NCBI GenBank assembly: GCA_016297895.1
Contig: JAEDFS010000006.1
Coordinates: 1-64,000 of the forward strand
Direction: 5' to 3'
DNA: 64,000 nt
From: Marvinbryantia sp.
Lineage (GTDB): Bacteria > Bacillota > Clostridia > Lachnospirales > Lachnospiraceae
Below the pieces are notes generated by a model. That model was not told where the DNA came from, did not search any database, and saw only the letters and a list, made by a program, of their open reading frames with translations. The first letter of the stretch is position 1, and every line of letters begins with the position of its first letter. Shown here in pieces: positions 18,416 through 26,021 of this stretch. The position numbers and the translations under genes are program-made.

Positions 18416-19621
18416 TCACACCACCTTTCGCTTGCCGGTAACCGTTTCATATATTAGTGATCTCTTATATATTTCAAGATCTTCCTGTAATGATATTTTT
18501 TCTTCCAGGAAACTATCAATCTCCTGAATACGCTCGTCTAAGTATCTTACTATCTCGTCCTGTTCTCCTTTGTCGGGGTAAGGTATTCTGATATTGTTAT
18601 AAATCGTTTGTGTCATACTCGGAAGTGTGGTTTTTGATGTATACGCAGGATAATCAAAGCACATTGCGACATAATAAAAATATTTTAAATTTAATGATGA
18701 TGTTGTAGCATATGCATTAAATGCCGTGTCAACATTCCAATACTTTCCTTCGATATATCTTGGAATACTTACTGTTCCTTTTCTTCCTAACAATACTGCT
18801 GGTCCTTCTTTAAATTCTCCACAAGTCTTAAAACTTCCTGTTCCACTTCCATAAACTGGGATGCTGCCATCGGTCTTTGGGTCTGATCCATTTTCTATCT
18901 TGACTATATGCTTTACTTTTCTCATCCCCCAAGCAGAAGGAATATCACCTATCCAGTATTCACCACTATCACGAAAATTAACTTCTTTGACTAAGCCCTT
19001 TGTCACCGCTTCAAACACAATTGATTGTTTCCATTTTTTGTATTCCTCAACAGTTGACCTTGCTTCTCCAATAATAGCATCTATCTGCTCCACCTGTTCA
19101 TCAAGATATTTTACAATTTCCATCTGTTCATTTATCGAAGGAAATGGAACCTTAATTGTCTTTACCTCATCAAAATTCAAACCTTGTCTAACGCCAGATC
19201 CCATTCCGTAGAATCCTTTTATTAGATCATATGCATGCATCACATAATACAGATATTGAGGATTGACTAATGATGATGGTCTTAAAGTGGTGTATGCAGA
19301 TGTTATTATGCCTCGTTCCTTGGCTTGACCAACGCGAAGACTTGTATGATCGTTTTGAAGGTCTGTCAGTCGCAGGACTATATCATCCGCCTCTATAATG
19401 TTATAGCCATCAAAAGACTCCGGAAGTAATCCCTCCGGATTGTTGATGTCCTTCCGCTTAATTTTTCCATAGCTTAGCGAAAGCAGATTCTGTTCTGCTA
19501 AATCCTTATTCTTGTTTTTTACCTGATCGACAAGCTGGAAAAGCACACGAATACCCCAGTCGCTTGGAACATCCTGTATCCAGCTCACACCACTGTTCTT
19601 CATCTGCGCGTATTGTTCCAT
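18416..19621 (-). CDS. hsdS: Type I restriction specificity subunit (HsdS)
   Basis: About 401 residues in two target-recognition halves. The first half begins SGVSWIQDVPSDWGIRVL and ends with the conserved helix FPSINEQMEIVKYLDEQVEQID; the second begins SGEYWIGDIPSAWGMRKVKH and ends DKGEQDEIVRYLDERIQEID. The two long helices are the conserved spacers that set the distance between half-sites. HsdS gives sequence specificity to both methylation and restriction; the recognition sequence cannot be read from here. Start ATG 19621 overlaps the last base of the hsdM stop. Confidence 0.95.
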   Translation of the reverse strand: MEQYAQMKNSGVSWIQDVPSDWGIRVLFQLVDQVKNKNKDLAEQNLLSLSYGKIKRKDINNPEGLLPESFDGYNIIEADDIVLRLTDLQNDHTSLRVGQAKERGIITSAYTTLRPSSLVNPQYLYYVMHAYDLIKGFYGMGSGVRQGLNFDEVKTIKVPFPSINEQMEIVKYLDEQVEQIDAIIGEARSTVEEYKKWKQSIVFEAVTKGLVKEVNFRDSGEYWIGDIPSAWGMRKVKHIVKIENGSDPKTDGSIPVYGSGTGSFKTCGEFKEGPAVLLGRKGTVSIPRYIEGKYWNVDTAFNAYATTSSLNLKYFYYVAMCFDYPAYTSKTTLPSMTQTIYNNIRIPYPDKGEQDEIVRYLDERIQEIDSFLEEKISLQEDLEIYKRSLIYETVTGKRKVV

Positions 19622-21399
19622 CACGATCCCGCCTTTCCGAACAGAGCCTGAAGTTTATCCATCAAAACTTTTTCGTGCTCTTCAATCCTTACAGCAATGT
19701 CTTCTGCCGGTTCAAGCATCTCATACTCATAGAATGTTCTTGTAAACGGAATCTCATATCCCACTTTATCCTTGGAATGATCTATCCAGGCATTCGGGCT
19801 GTAAGGAAGCACCTCACGGGTGAAGTATTCATCCATATCTTCATCAAGAGGTACATTTTCTGTGTCTCGTTTTGATGTGTCCGCTTGAGGCTTGCCCCGT
19901 TTTAGTATAGGCTTGCCATCTGCATCCAGTTGAGGATTCTCTATCGTAATCTTATTATATCCAAGACTAATTGCCGGAAGGACTTTCGTCTTTACTACCA
20001 GTTTATGACCGCCCTCAGCAATGGCTTCAAAGGTTTCATCCCTGTATTCACCATACGCCTTTACAATTAAATCTCTGGCCTCCTGTGTGATATCAACACG
20101 TTTATTTCCTATTGGCTTACGGCGTGGTACAAAACACTGACTGGCATCAATCAACTGTACATGTTCCCTATGGCTCACTGGCTTTTCTTTGGTGAGCAGC
20201 CATACATAGGTGGCTATGCCCGTATTGTAAAAACTGTCATTCGGAAGCTGGACAATAGCATCCAGCCAATCGTTTTCAATAATGAATTGGCGGATATTGC
20301 TCGGACCGGATCCGGCATCACCTGTAAACAAGCTGGATCCGTTCTGAATAATCGCCATATGTCCGGTATCTTTTAATTTTGCTATGCCATTCATCAGGAA
20401 CAGCATCTGTCCGTCACTCTTAGGAGGAAGTCCCGGTGCAAAGCGCCCTCCGTTTCCAAGCTTATTTTCAGCTTCTACTTTCGATGCTTCCCGCTTCCAG
20501 TCAATACCGAACGGAGGATTACTGATAACGAAGTCAAAAGTCATGCCGGAGAACTTATCTTCGCTTAGTGTATCTCCGAACTGCATGTTCTCAGGATCAC
20601 CGCCACGTATCAGCATATCCGCCTTTGCGATACCAAATGTGAAAGGATTGATCTCCTGGCCATAGCAGATAAGCTTTGCCGCCTTGTCCAAAGCAGAAAG
20701 CCTTTCTTCCATACAGGTCAGCATCTGGCTGGTGCCCATCGCCATATCATAGGCGGTATAGATACGCCCCTCTTCCGCCATTCCCATTTTCTCTGTCAGC
20801 AAATCGCACATCAGATAAATAATATCTCTGCTTGTGAAATGGGCTCCGGCTTCTTCATCATAAGACTCGGAAAATCTCTGAACCAGATTCTCAAAGATGT
20901 AGCCCATATCGACCGCAGAGATTTTCTTCGGATCCATATCTGCTTTTTCAGAGCAAAAATCACTGATAACCTGATACAGAAGGCCGGCGTTTGCCATACG
21001 CTCCAATTGCGTGAAGAAATCCATACGTGCAAGAATATCCATGACATTATCAGAGAAACCATTCAGATAAGCCTCAAAGTTTACCTTGATATTCTCCGGA
21101 TCAGCCTTCAACTTCTCAAATGTGTACTCACTGGTATTGTAAAAACGATACCCGGATGCCTTCCTCAAAAAAGCATCCTTTACAGCCAGGCCTTCAATAT
21201 CCTTATATGTCTGCACCACTTTATCATGCGTCGGTAACAGACAATCATGGAAGCGTTTGATAACGACCATCGGTAAAATAACCAAGCCGTACTCGTGTGG
21301 CTTGTATGCACCAAAGAGGCTGTTTGCTACATTCCAAATGACGGTAGCCTTTTCCTGGATATTTACACCCACCTCTTTAATCTTCTGGTTCGTATCCAT
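19621..21399 (-). CDS. hsdM: Type I N6-adenine DNA methyltransferase subunit (HsdM)
   Basis: 592 residues, ATG 21399 behind GAGGAAGAGGAAT. Motif I appears as YDMAMGTSQMLTCMEERL, the form used by one HsdM subfamily in place of DPxCGxGG, and motif IV is FVISNPPFGIDW, the NPPF of N6-adenine methylases. An N-terminal helical domain (KATVIWNVANSLFGAYKPHEYG, quoted here only in part as VIWNVANSLFGAYK) contacts HsdS. With HsdS it methylates host DNA; with HsdR it restricts foreign DNA. The gene overlaps the upstream transposase-like frame by 23 bases, so it is translationally coupled to it. Confidence 0.95.
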   Translation of the reverse strand: MDTNQKIKEVGVNIQEKATVIWNVANSLFGAYKPHEYGLVILPMVVIKRFHDCLLPTHDKVVQTYKDIEGLAVKDAFLRKASGYRFYNTSEYTFEKLKADPENIKVNFEAYLNGFSDNVMDILARMDFFTQLERMANAGLLYQVISDFCSEKADMDPKKISAVDMGYIFENLVQRFSESYDEEAGAHFTSRDIIYLMCDLLTEKMGMAEEGRIYTAYDMAMGTSQMLTCMEERLSALDKAAKLICYGQEINPFTFGIAKADMLIRGGDPENMQFGDTLSEDKFSGMTFDFVISNPPFGIDWKREASKVEAENKLGNGGRFAPGLPPKSDGQMLFLMNGIAKLKDTGHMAIIQNGSSLFTGDAGSGPSNIRQFIIENDWLDAIVQLPNDSFYNTGIATYVWLLTKEKPVSHREHVQLIDASQCFVPRRKPIGNKRVDITQEARDLIVKAYGEYRDETFEAIAEGGHKLVVKTKVLPAISLGYNKITIENPQLDADGKPILKRGKPQADTSKRDTENVPLDEDMDEYFTREVLPYSPNAWIDHSKDKVGYEIPFTRTFYEYEMLEPAEDIAVRIEEHEKVLMDKLQALFGKAGS

Positions 21400-22777
21400 A
21401 TTCCTCTTCCTCCTTCTTTTTCTTTATTTGTCCTGATATTTCATTCATTTTTCTTGTCAGGCGGTCAACTGGAACTCCGATCCGATATGCCTTCCCACCT
21501 ACTATCCTTTTGTCTTGATCTACATTTAGTAGCATCCGTGCATGAAGCACATCATAGATGCAATACGGCATCTCACCCAACGCATCAAGCACCGCCAGCA
21601 CAGCGGATGCCATTGCTGCAGGCGGCTTTTTATTCAAATTCAGATATGCCTGAATCTGCGGTTCATAGATTTCCAACACATCCCGGAACAGATCAAACTC
21701 TGTCAGTTCTTCCAGATCCTCTCCATCACTTTTTGCTTCATCAAGATAATCCGGAAGGGCTTCGATCCATCTGCGGATTATGTCCAAATCCCATTTCTGT
21801 TCCATCTTCACCAGCAAATCCTGGTATGCGTTATAGGATGCTCTCAAGCGGTTCCGTCTTCTTAATCCACTGATAACACGCTTATGCTCAAACTCGGACA
21901 GATAACTTTCCGCAATGGTCAGAGTGTGATATCTGTGTGGAATAGAGCATCTGCTTCCATCCTTGCGGATGATTTCCTTGAATGCATCTCTGGCATACCG
22001 CTGAACACATTCTTCCGACAGCATAATCTCAGCATCAGGGAACGCAGCTGCCGCCGCCATATGTAGCTGTTCATCCGGATCGATATACACACGCTTCACA
22101 TCATCCCTGTCCAGCTCCTGGAAGAATACTGCGTATGTTGCTTCATCAGATCCACTCAAAACATCAATCAGCTTCACTTCTCTCCCATATAACCCCAGCA
22201 CGATCGGATACGCATCACTGAAGTAATATGCCACAAATATGATGAGGCTATCAGGTGTCTTAAGTGGAGGCATCTGCTCCCGCTTCATACGTAGGCGGCG
22301 TCTCATTATAACTCCAACCGAAGCCTTGGATGCCGGTACTCCGTATTCTTTACACACCCGCTCATATGTCCTTGTCAAAGTTCCCTCTGCCAGAAGGTCT
22401 GAAAATCTGTTTGTATATCGGCAACCTTCCTCGGCGAAATCAATATCCTCCCGGAAGATTTTCCCTTTACAGTCATCGCACCGAAAGAACCGCTGATGGA
22501 AGACCAGATCTATTACTTTTCCTTTTTTCTCCCCGGAAGTCAGGATGTCTTTGAACTTCCTCGGTCTTATTTTCGTTTCTGCCGTGTTTGTCCCACTACA
22601 AAACGGGCACTTCATCTTGTCCTTATCGAAATAGGACTTATGGACAGCATGATAAGTGAAGTCAACGGTATCTCTATCGTCTGCTTCACTCACAACAACC
22701 AGTCCAGGAAGACCAAGTTCATCTGTTCTGCTTTGAGAGACATACACTTCTTGAAAGAGTCGTTTTCCCAAGCGCAC
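21377..22777 (-). CDS. ISL3-transposase-like protein with apparently degenerate catalytic triad
   Basis: 466 residues. Order of parts follows ISL3-family transposases: an N-terminal zinc finger with cysteines 57, 60, 100 and 103 (KCPFC and FRCDDC), a helix-turn-helix region about 126-160 (FSDLLAEGTLTRTYERVCKE), then a RNase-H-like fold about 175-270. In ISL3 enzymes the triad begins with a GIDEF motif and includes a DRFH motif; here the corresponding places read IIFVAYYF and MLSEECVQ, and only VYIDPDE (Asp233) keeps an acidic residue. So it is probably not an active transposase. No inverted repeats flank it. It is the first gene of the operon, overlapping hsdM by 23 bases, and may serve as a DNA-binding regulator or a defence component. 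Confidence 0.6.
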   Translation of the reverse strand: MRLGKRLFQEVYVSQSRTDELGLPGLVVVSEADDRDTVDFTYHAVHKSYFDKDKMKCPFCSGTNTAETKIRPRKFKDILTSGEKKGKVIDLVFHQRFFRCDDCKGKIFREDIDFAEEGCRYTNRFSDLLAEGTLTRTYERVCKEYGVPASKASVGVIMRRRLRMKREQMPPLKTPDSLIIFVAYYFSDAYPIVLGLYGREVKLIDVLSGSDEATYAVFFQELDRDDVKRVYIDPDEQLHMAAAAAFPDAEIMLSEECVQRYARDAFKEIIRKDGSRCSIPHRYHTLTIAESYLSEFEHKRVISGLRRRNRLRASYNAYQDLLVKMEQKWDLDIIRRWIEALPDYLDEAKSDGEDLEELTEFDLFRDVLEIYEPQIQAYLNLNKKPPAAMASAVLAVLDALGEMPYCIYDVLHARMLLNVDQDKRIVGGKAYRIGVPVDRLTRKMNEISGQIKKKKEEEEYGYEPED

Positions 22778-22800
22778 CCTCCTTTCGTGTCGTCAGTTTT

Positions 22801-22862
22801 AGTATACCACCAAAAACAAAACGCCACAATAATTATTTATTCATTTTCTTACCTTACCACCA
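22801..22862 (-). promoter_or_regulatory. Promoter and repeated TACCACCA element of the defence operon
   Basis: On the minus strand TTGTGG (22829-22824) and TATACT (22806-22801) are 17 bases apart, upstream of the transposase-like gene. The octamer TACCACCA occurs at 22805-22812, partly over the -10, and again at 22855-22862, fifty bases away. The direct repeat is a possible operator. Confidence 0.5.
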
Positions 22863-22915
22863 AGAAATGAACAGCACAATTTTTTATTAATTTTCATGGA
22901 TGATATAGTGGCACT

Positions 22916-23116
22916 ATCGGGGGAATAGGTCTGCTCCGTCATTGGTACGACAGCTTTCTCCCGTTTTATCGCCCAGGAGCATGGCGAAAAACTGCACCAC
23001 CCTGACGCTGAGCCGGTCTTGGACGCAAGACACGCTGAAACGGCTCACCTGAAGGGCAACTGAATATAGCGTCAGACCTTCAACAACTGACCAGAAACCG
23101 ATAACAGGAGGAAATG
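22916..23116 (+). ncRNA. Structured RNA leader upstream of the sigma-like gene
   Basis: Nested pairings are visible: CTGACGCT (23002-23009) with AGCGTCAG (23068-23075); directly inside it GAGCCG (23010-23015) with CGGCTC (23041-23046); directly inside that GTCTT (23016-23020) with AAGAC (23027-23031). Upstream CGCC (22970-22973) pairs with GGCG (22983-22986). The leader ends at an AGGAGG site (23106-23111) of a short ORF. The long unlooped outer stem and coaxial arrangement suggest a conserved RNA, perhaps a cis-regulator of the two following frames. I do not recognise a known riboswitch class. Confidence 0.5.
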
Positions 23117-23118
23117 TT

Positions 23119-23220
23119 ATGGGCTGGTCAAGCTCTGCCAAAACGAAGCTGTCTACCCTGTCTTTCCTCCAGATGAAAACCCAAGGAGGAAACGATCATG
23201 GGAAAAATAGCAGATTATAG
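23119..23220 (+). CDS. Short leader ORF (33 codons) overlapping the sigma-like gene
   Basis: ATG 23119 follows AGGAGG by seven bases, and the frame ends at TAG 23218-23220, after the start of the next gene at 23198. The peptide begins MGWSSSAKTKLSTLS and ends with NDHGKNSRL. It is preceded by a structured leader and contains the ribosome site of the next gene, the usual arrangement of a leader peptide that couples or attenuates downstream translation. No function is known to me. Confidence 0.45.
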   Translation: MGWSSSAKTKLSTLSFLQMKTQGGNDHGKNSRL

Positions 23221-23917
23221 CAACACTCACAAGTATGACAACCGCAAATCATTTGACGGAAATCCCGTCCCGAAAGGCAAGGTCTTAGTCCCCTTCCTCA
23301 AAGAGAAGTTCGGTCTGCAGAAAGGCGACTACATCCAGGCCAACTTCACCACCATGCATCTCGGAGAGTTTTCCTTTGAGATCGGCTTCATGGCCATCAG
23401 CGAAGACCATTATGCTTCCTACATGAAGGGCTTTTGGGATGAACTCAACAAGGACATGGAAATGCGCCGCGAAGGTCGCTGCATCATCGGAAAGAACCCT
23501 GATGGTTCAGACAAGCTTTGCCCTTACACCAGACGCTGTAAGGGATGCCCGAACAAGGGACTTCTGGAACGCTACAATCCGAAGCGCGTGGAGATCCTGT
23601 CTCTCGATTACGAATATGACGGCGAAACCTTTGACATCGAAGATACATCGCAGCCGTCAGTCGAAGATCAGGTTCTGGACAAGCTCTGCCCGGAACCAAC
23701 CGAAGAAGAACTGAAGATTAAGCTTCTGGCTCACTTCGACAAGGAGAATCCCCGCTATGCCAAGATCATCCGTCTGAGCCTGCAGGGAATGTCCATTGAT
23801 GACATCTGCATCGAGATTAATCTGAAGTCCAGCCGTGGCCGTCAGGAGATCAACAATGCCCACAATGCCGTCTGCGAATACCTGAGACTTCGCCACTGTA
23901 AGAAGAATCACAAATAA
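23198..23917 (+). CDS. Sigma-70-region-4-like regulator of an integrative element
   Basis: 239 residues, ATG 23198 behind AAGGAGG. N-terminal part (GKVLVPFLKEKFGLQKGDYI) has no clear match; a cysteine cluster CPYTRRCKGCPNKG in the middle may bind metal; the C-terminus (ENPRYAKIIRLSLQGMSIDD, then ICIEINLKSSRGRQ) is a helix-turn-helix resembling sigma region 4. Proteins of this type are carried by conjugative transposons and related islands of Clostridia, where they are thought to act in transcription control. Its promoter region is divergent from that of the defence operon. A terminator follows at 23946. Confidence 0.55.
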   Translation: MGKIADYSNTHKYDNRKSFDGNPVPKGKVLVPFLKEKFGLQKGDYIQANFTTMHLGEFSFEIGFMAISEDHYASYMKGFWDELNKDMEMRREGRCIIGKNPDGSDKLCPYTRRCKGCPNKGLLERYNPKRVEILSLDYEYDGETFDIEDTSQPSVEDQVLDKLCPEPTEEELKIKLLAHFDKENPRYAKIIRLSLQGMSIDDICIEINLKSSRGRQEINNAHNAVCEYLRLRHCKKNHK

Positions 23918-23945
23918 GACAACTACATAATCCAAAACTTAAGAA

Positions 23946-23988
23946 AGAGCGGTAACATCCATCATCGGGTGCTACCGCTCTGCTTTTA
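23946..23988 (+). terminator. Terminator after the sigma-like gene
   Basis: AGAGCGGTA (23946-23954) pairs with TACCGCTCT (23973-23981), followed by GCTTTT. The hairpin overlaps the stop of the convergent SymE-like gene and may serve it too. Confidence 0.75.
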
Positions 23989-24573
23989 ATGCTTATAGAC
24001 TGGCTTCCTGCCGTTTAATTGAAATTCATCATGGGACTTGATATCCCTAATCGCCTTTCGAAGTGTTCCGCACCGGGAATGGCTGTGATAGGGGTGACTG
24101 ATTTTGTGCTTATGATAGACCAGACAAAAATTCCGATCCTTCAGCTCCACACTGTGGATATACCAGACATGCCGGGTGTTGTTACTGATTAAGGTTACAT
24201 CAAAGGCATCCGCCACAATCACCGTGAAATACTTTCTGTCGATCGACTGCAGTTCTTCCGTGGTAAACATGGTCACCACCTCGCTCCCGGCTTCCGCTAC
24301 CATCTGAGCCCTTTTTTTGGATTTCTCAGCCTCATAGCGCTTCTGCAAGGCTTTCATCTCCCTCTCCATAAACTCAGCCTCTGCGGCCTTCACAGCAACC
24401 CTCTCGGCATCCTGGGTGATGATGATTTTGCCATCCTCGCAGGTGACGGAGATATAGTCCCCGATATCAAAACCCGCTTCCTTAAGCCACAGCCCCTTCA
24501 GCATGATCGTCGGCGTTTCCCTATACTTATAGCCGCTCTGTCCATAAACCTTAACACTTCTCTTCTTTGCCAT
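23986..24573 (-). CDS. SymE-family protein with C-terminal extension
   Basis: 195 residues, ATG 24573 behind GGAGG. The first 55 residues are a SymE-type AbrB-like fold: VKVYGQSGYKYRETPTIMLKG followed by LWLKEAGFDIGDYISV and CEDGKIIIT (the first motif is given here in overlapping parts). SymE toxins are about 110 residues; the extra coiled coil (EAEFMEREMKALQKRYEAEK) and a C-terminal domain are typical of the longer versions on clostridial mobile elements. E. coli SymE is an SOS-controlled toxin located beside hsd genes; here too it lies near a Type I system, but whether this protein is toxic is unknown. No antisense antitoxin RNA was identified. Confidence 0.6.
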   Translation of the reverse strand: MAKKRSVKVYGQSGYKYRETPTIMLKGLWLKEAGFDIGDYISVTCEDGKIIITQDAERVAVKAAEAEFMEREMKALQKRYEAEKSKKRAQMVAEAGSEVVTMFTTEELQSIDRKYFTVIVADAFDVTLISNNTRHVWYIHSVELKDRNFCLVYHKHKISHPYHSHSRCGTLRKAIRDIKSHDEFQLNGRKPVYKH

Positions 24574-24664
24574 TATGATTTCCTCCGTTTCCCAGATTGT
24601 CTTTGATTGCCAGTTACCGTTCCAAGATCACCGGATCCAGATCATAGGCACCACCTCCCTTCGG

Positions 24665-24705
24665 CAAAAAAATAAGCTGCCGATGCTTTGACACATCAGC
24701 AGCTT
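24665..24705 (-). terminator. Terminator of the rlmD-type gene
   Basis: On the minus strand AAGCTGCTGATG pairs with CATCGGCAGCTT and is followed by ATTTTTTT. It lies 26 nt past the stop of the methyltransferase gene. Confidence 0.9.
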
Positions 24706-24730
24706 TCGCTCTTAGTTCGGTGTTTTATTT

Positions 24731-25984
24731 TCAGTTCTGATTCTTCTTAGAATCCTTGATACGGTAGTAGTCTTCCAGATCCACATCGATCCTGACTTTC
24801 GTATCAGGTTTTCGGTTGCTCAAGAGGCACACAGTCTCCACATGCTCACACCAACAGAACATGTCCACAGGCTGCATCTCCTGCACCCGATACCCATGCC
24901 CGGTCAGGTATTTAAGATCTCTGGCCAGTGTCTCCGGATTACAGGACACATACACTACTTTTTCCGGGTTCAGTGTCACCACGGAGGACAGAAAGGCCTC
25001 GTCACTTCCGGCTCTCGGCGGGTCCATAAAGACCACGTCCGCCCGTTCTCCGGCCTGTGCCATGGAGACCATGCATTTTCCCGCATCCGCATTGATAAAG
25101 GTCATGTTGGTAATTCCGTTTCTCCTGGCATTGGTGCGGGCATCCCGGATCGCATCCTTATTCAGTTCAATGCCGATGACCTCTTTTGCCTGGCCGGAAG
25201 CAATGAGACCGATGGTTCCGATACCGCAATATGCATCAATGACCCTCTCTTTCCCTGTAAGGCCGGCATATTCGATTGCCTTGCCGTACAGCACTTCGGT
25301 CTGTACGGAATTCACCTGATAGAAGGACTGGGGAGAGATCCGAAATACACAGCCGCAGAGAGTGTCCTCGATGTATCCTTTTCCGTAAAGTACGATGTCC
25401 CGTTCTCCCAGAACCATACTGGTCTTTTTATCATTGATATTAAGCACCACCGTGGTGATCTCGGGATGCTCTTTTCTCAGCGCTTTCACGAAATTATTCT
25501 TGGAAGGGAAGATCGGCGAAGATACCACAAGCACTACCATGATCTGACCGCTTGAAAAACCTCTTCGCACCATAACATGACGCAGCAGACCATATCCCGT
25601 ATCCTCATCGTAAGTCCTGATCCTGAAGGATTTTAAAAGACTGCGAATCGTACGGATGATCTCTCCCGATTTTCTGTCTTCGATCATACATTCATCGATG
25701 TTTACAATTTTATGAGTGCCTGCCTGATAGGTTCCGGAAATAATATTGCCGTTTCGTTCCCTTCCAAAAACCGCATGCACTTTGTTCCGGTAATAATAAG
25801 GTTCCTCCATACCCAGTATGGGTTTTACTTTCCCGAAAGGCTTTAAAAGTCCCTGCACTTCACGTTCCTTTTTCTTCAGCTGCTCTTTATAGGACATTCC
25901 CTGATACTGACAGCCCCCGCATTTCTTAAAAACGGAGCAGATCTGTGCCCCGTTTTTTCCGTTTTCGTTGTATGTTTTATTCAT
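24731..25984 (-). CDS. rlmD: 23S rRNA (uracil-C5)-methyltransferase, RlmD/RumA type
   Basis: 417 residues. An N-terminal iron-sulfur cysteine set (CSVFKKCGGCQYQ), the SAM motif DAYCGIGTIGL, the catalytic loop VFMDPPRAG and VYVSCNPETLARD (catalytic Cys) identify the TrmA/RlmD/RlmCD family, which methylates uracils of 23S rRNA using SAM. The conserved HVETVCLL block near the end is followed by an atypical 31-residue tail (SNRKPDTKVRIDVDLEDYY then RIKDSKKNQN). The 3' end of rumA-type genes is a known target of integrative elements, so this tail may have been supplied by an element that integrated at HVETV. The gene marks the border between accessory island and chromosome. Confidence 0.85.
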   Translation of the reverse strand: MNKTYNENGKNGAQICSVFKKCGGCQYQGMSYKEQLKKKEREVQGLLKPFGKVKPILGMEEPYYYRNKVHAVFGRERNGNIISGTYQAGTHKIVNIDECMIEDRKSGEIIRTIRSLLKSFRIRTYDEDTGYGLLRHVMVRRGFSSGQIMVVLVVSSPIFPSKNNFVKALRKEHPEITTVVLNINDKKTSMVLGERDIVLYGKGYIEDTLCGCVFRISPQSFYQVNSVQTEVLYGKAIEYAGLTGKERVIDAYCGIGTIGLIASGQAKEVIGIELNKDAIRDARTNARRNGITNMTFINADAGKCMVSMAQAGERADVVFMDPPRAGSDEAFLSSVVTLNPEKVVYVSCNPETLARDLKYLTGHGYRVQEMQPVDMFCWCEHVETVCLLSNRKPDTKVRIDVDLEDYYRIKDSKKNQN

Positions 25985-26021
25985 TTTTCATCCTCACAAT
26001 CTGAGCTGATCATATTTCCTG

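Noticed and set aside
21377..22777. Active insertion sequence
   Set aside because: No terminal inverted repeats or target duplication seen, the catalytic motifs are degenerate, and the gene is translationally coupled to hsdM.
22914..23141. Minus-strand frame over the leader RNA
   Set aside because: No ribosome site and no recognisable protein; the paired stems explain the constraint better.
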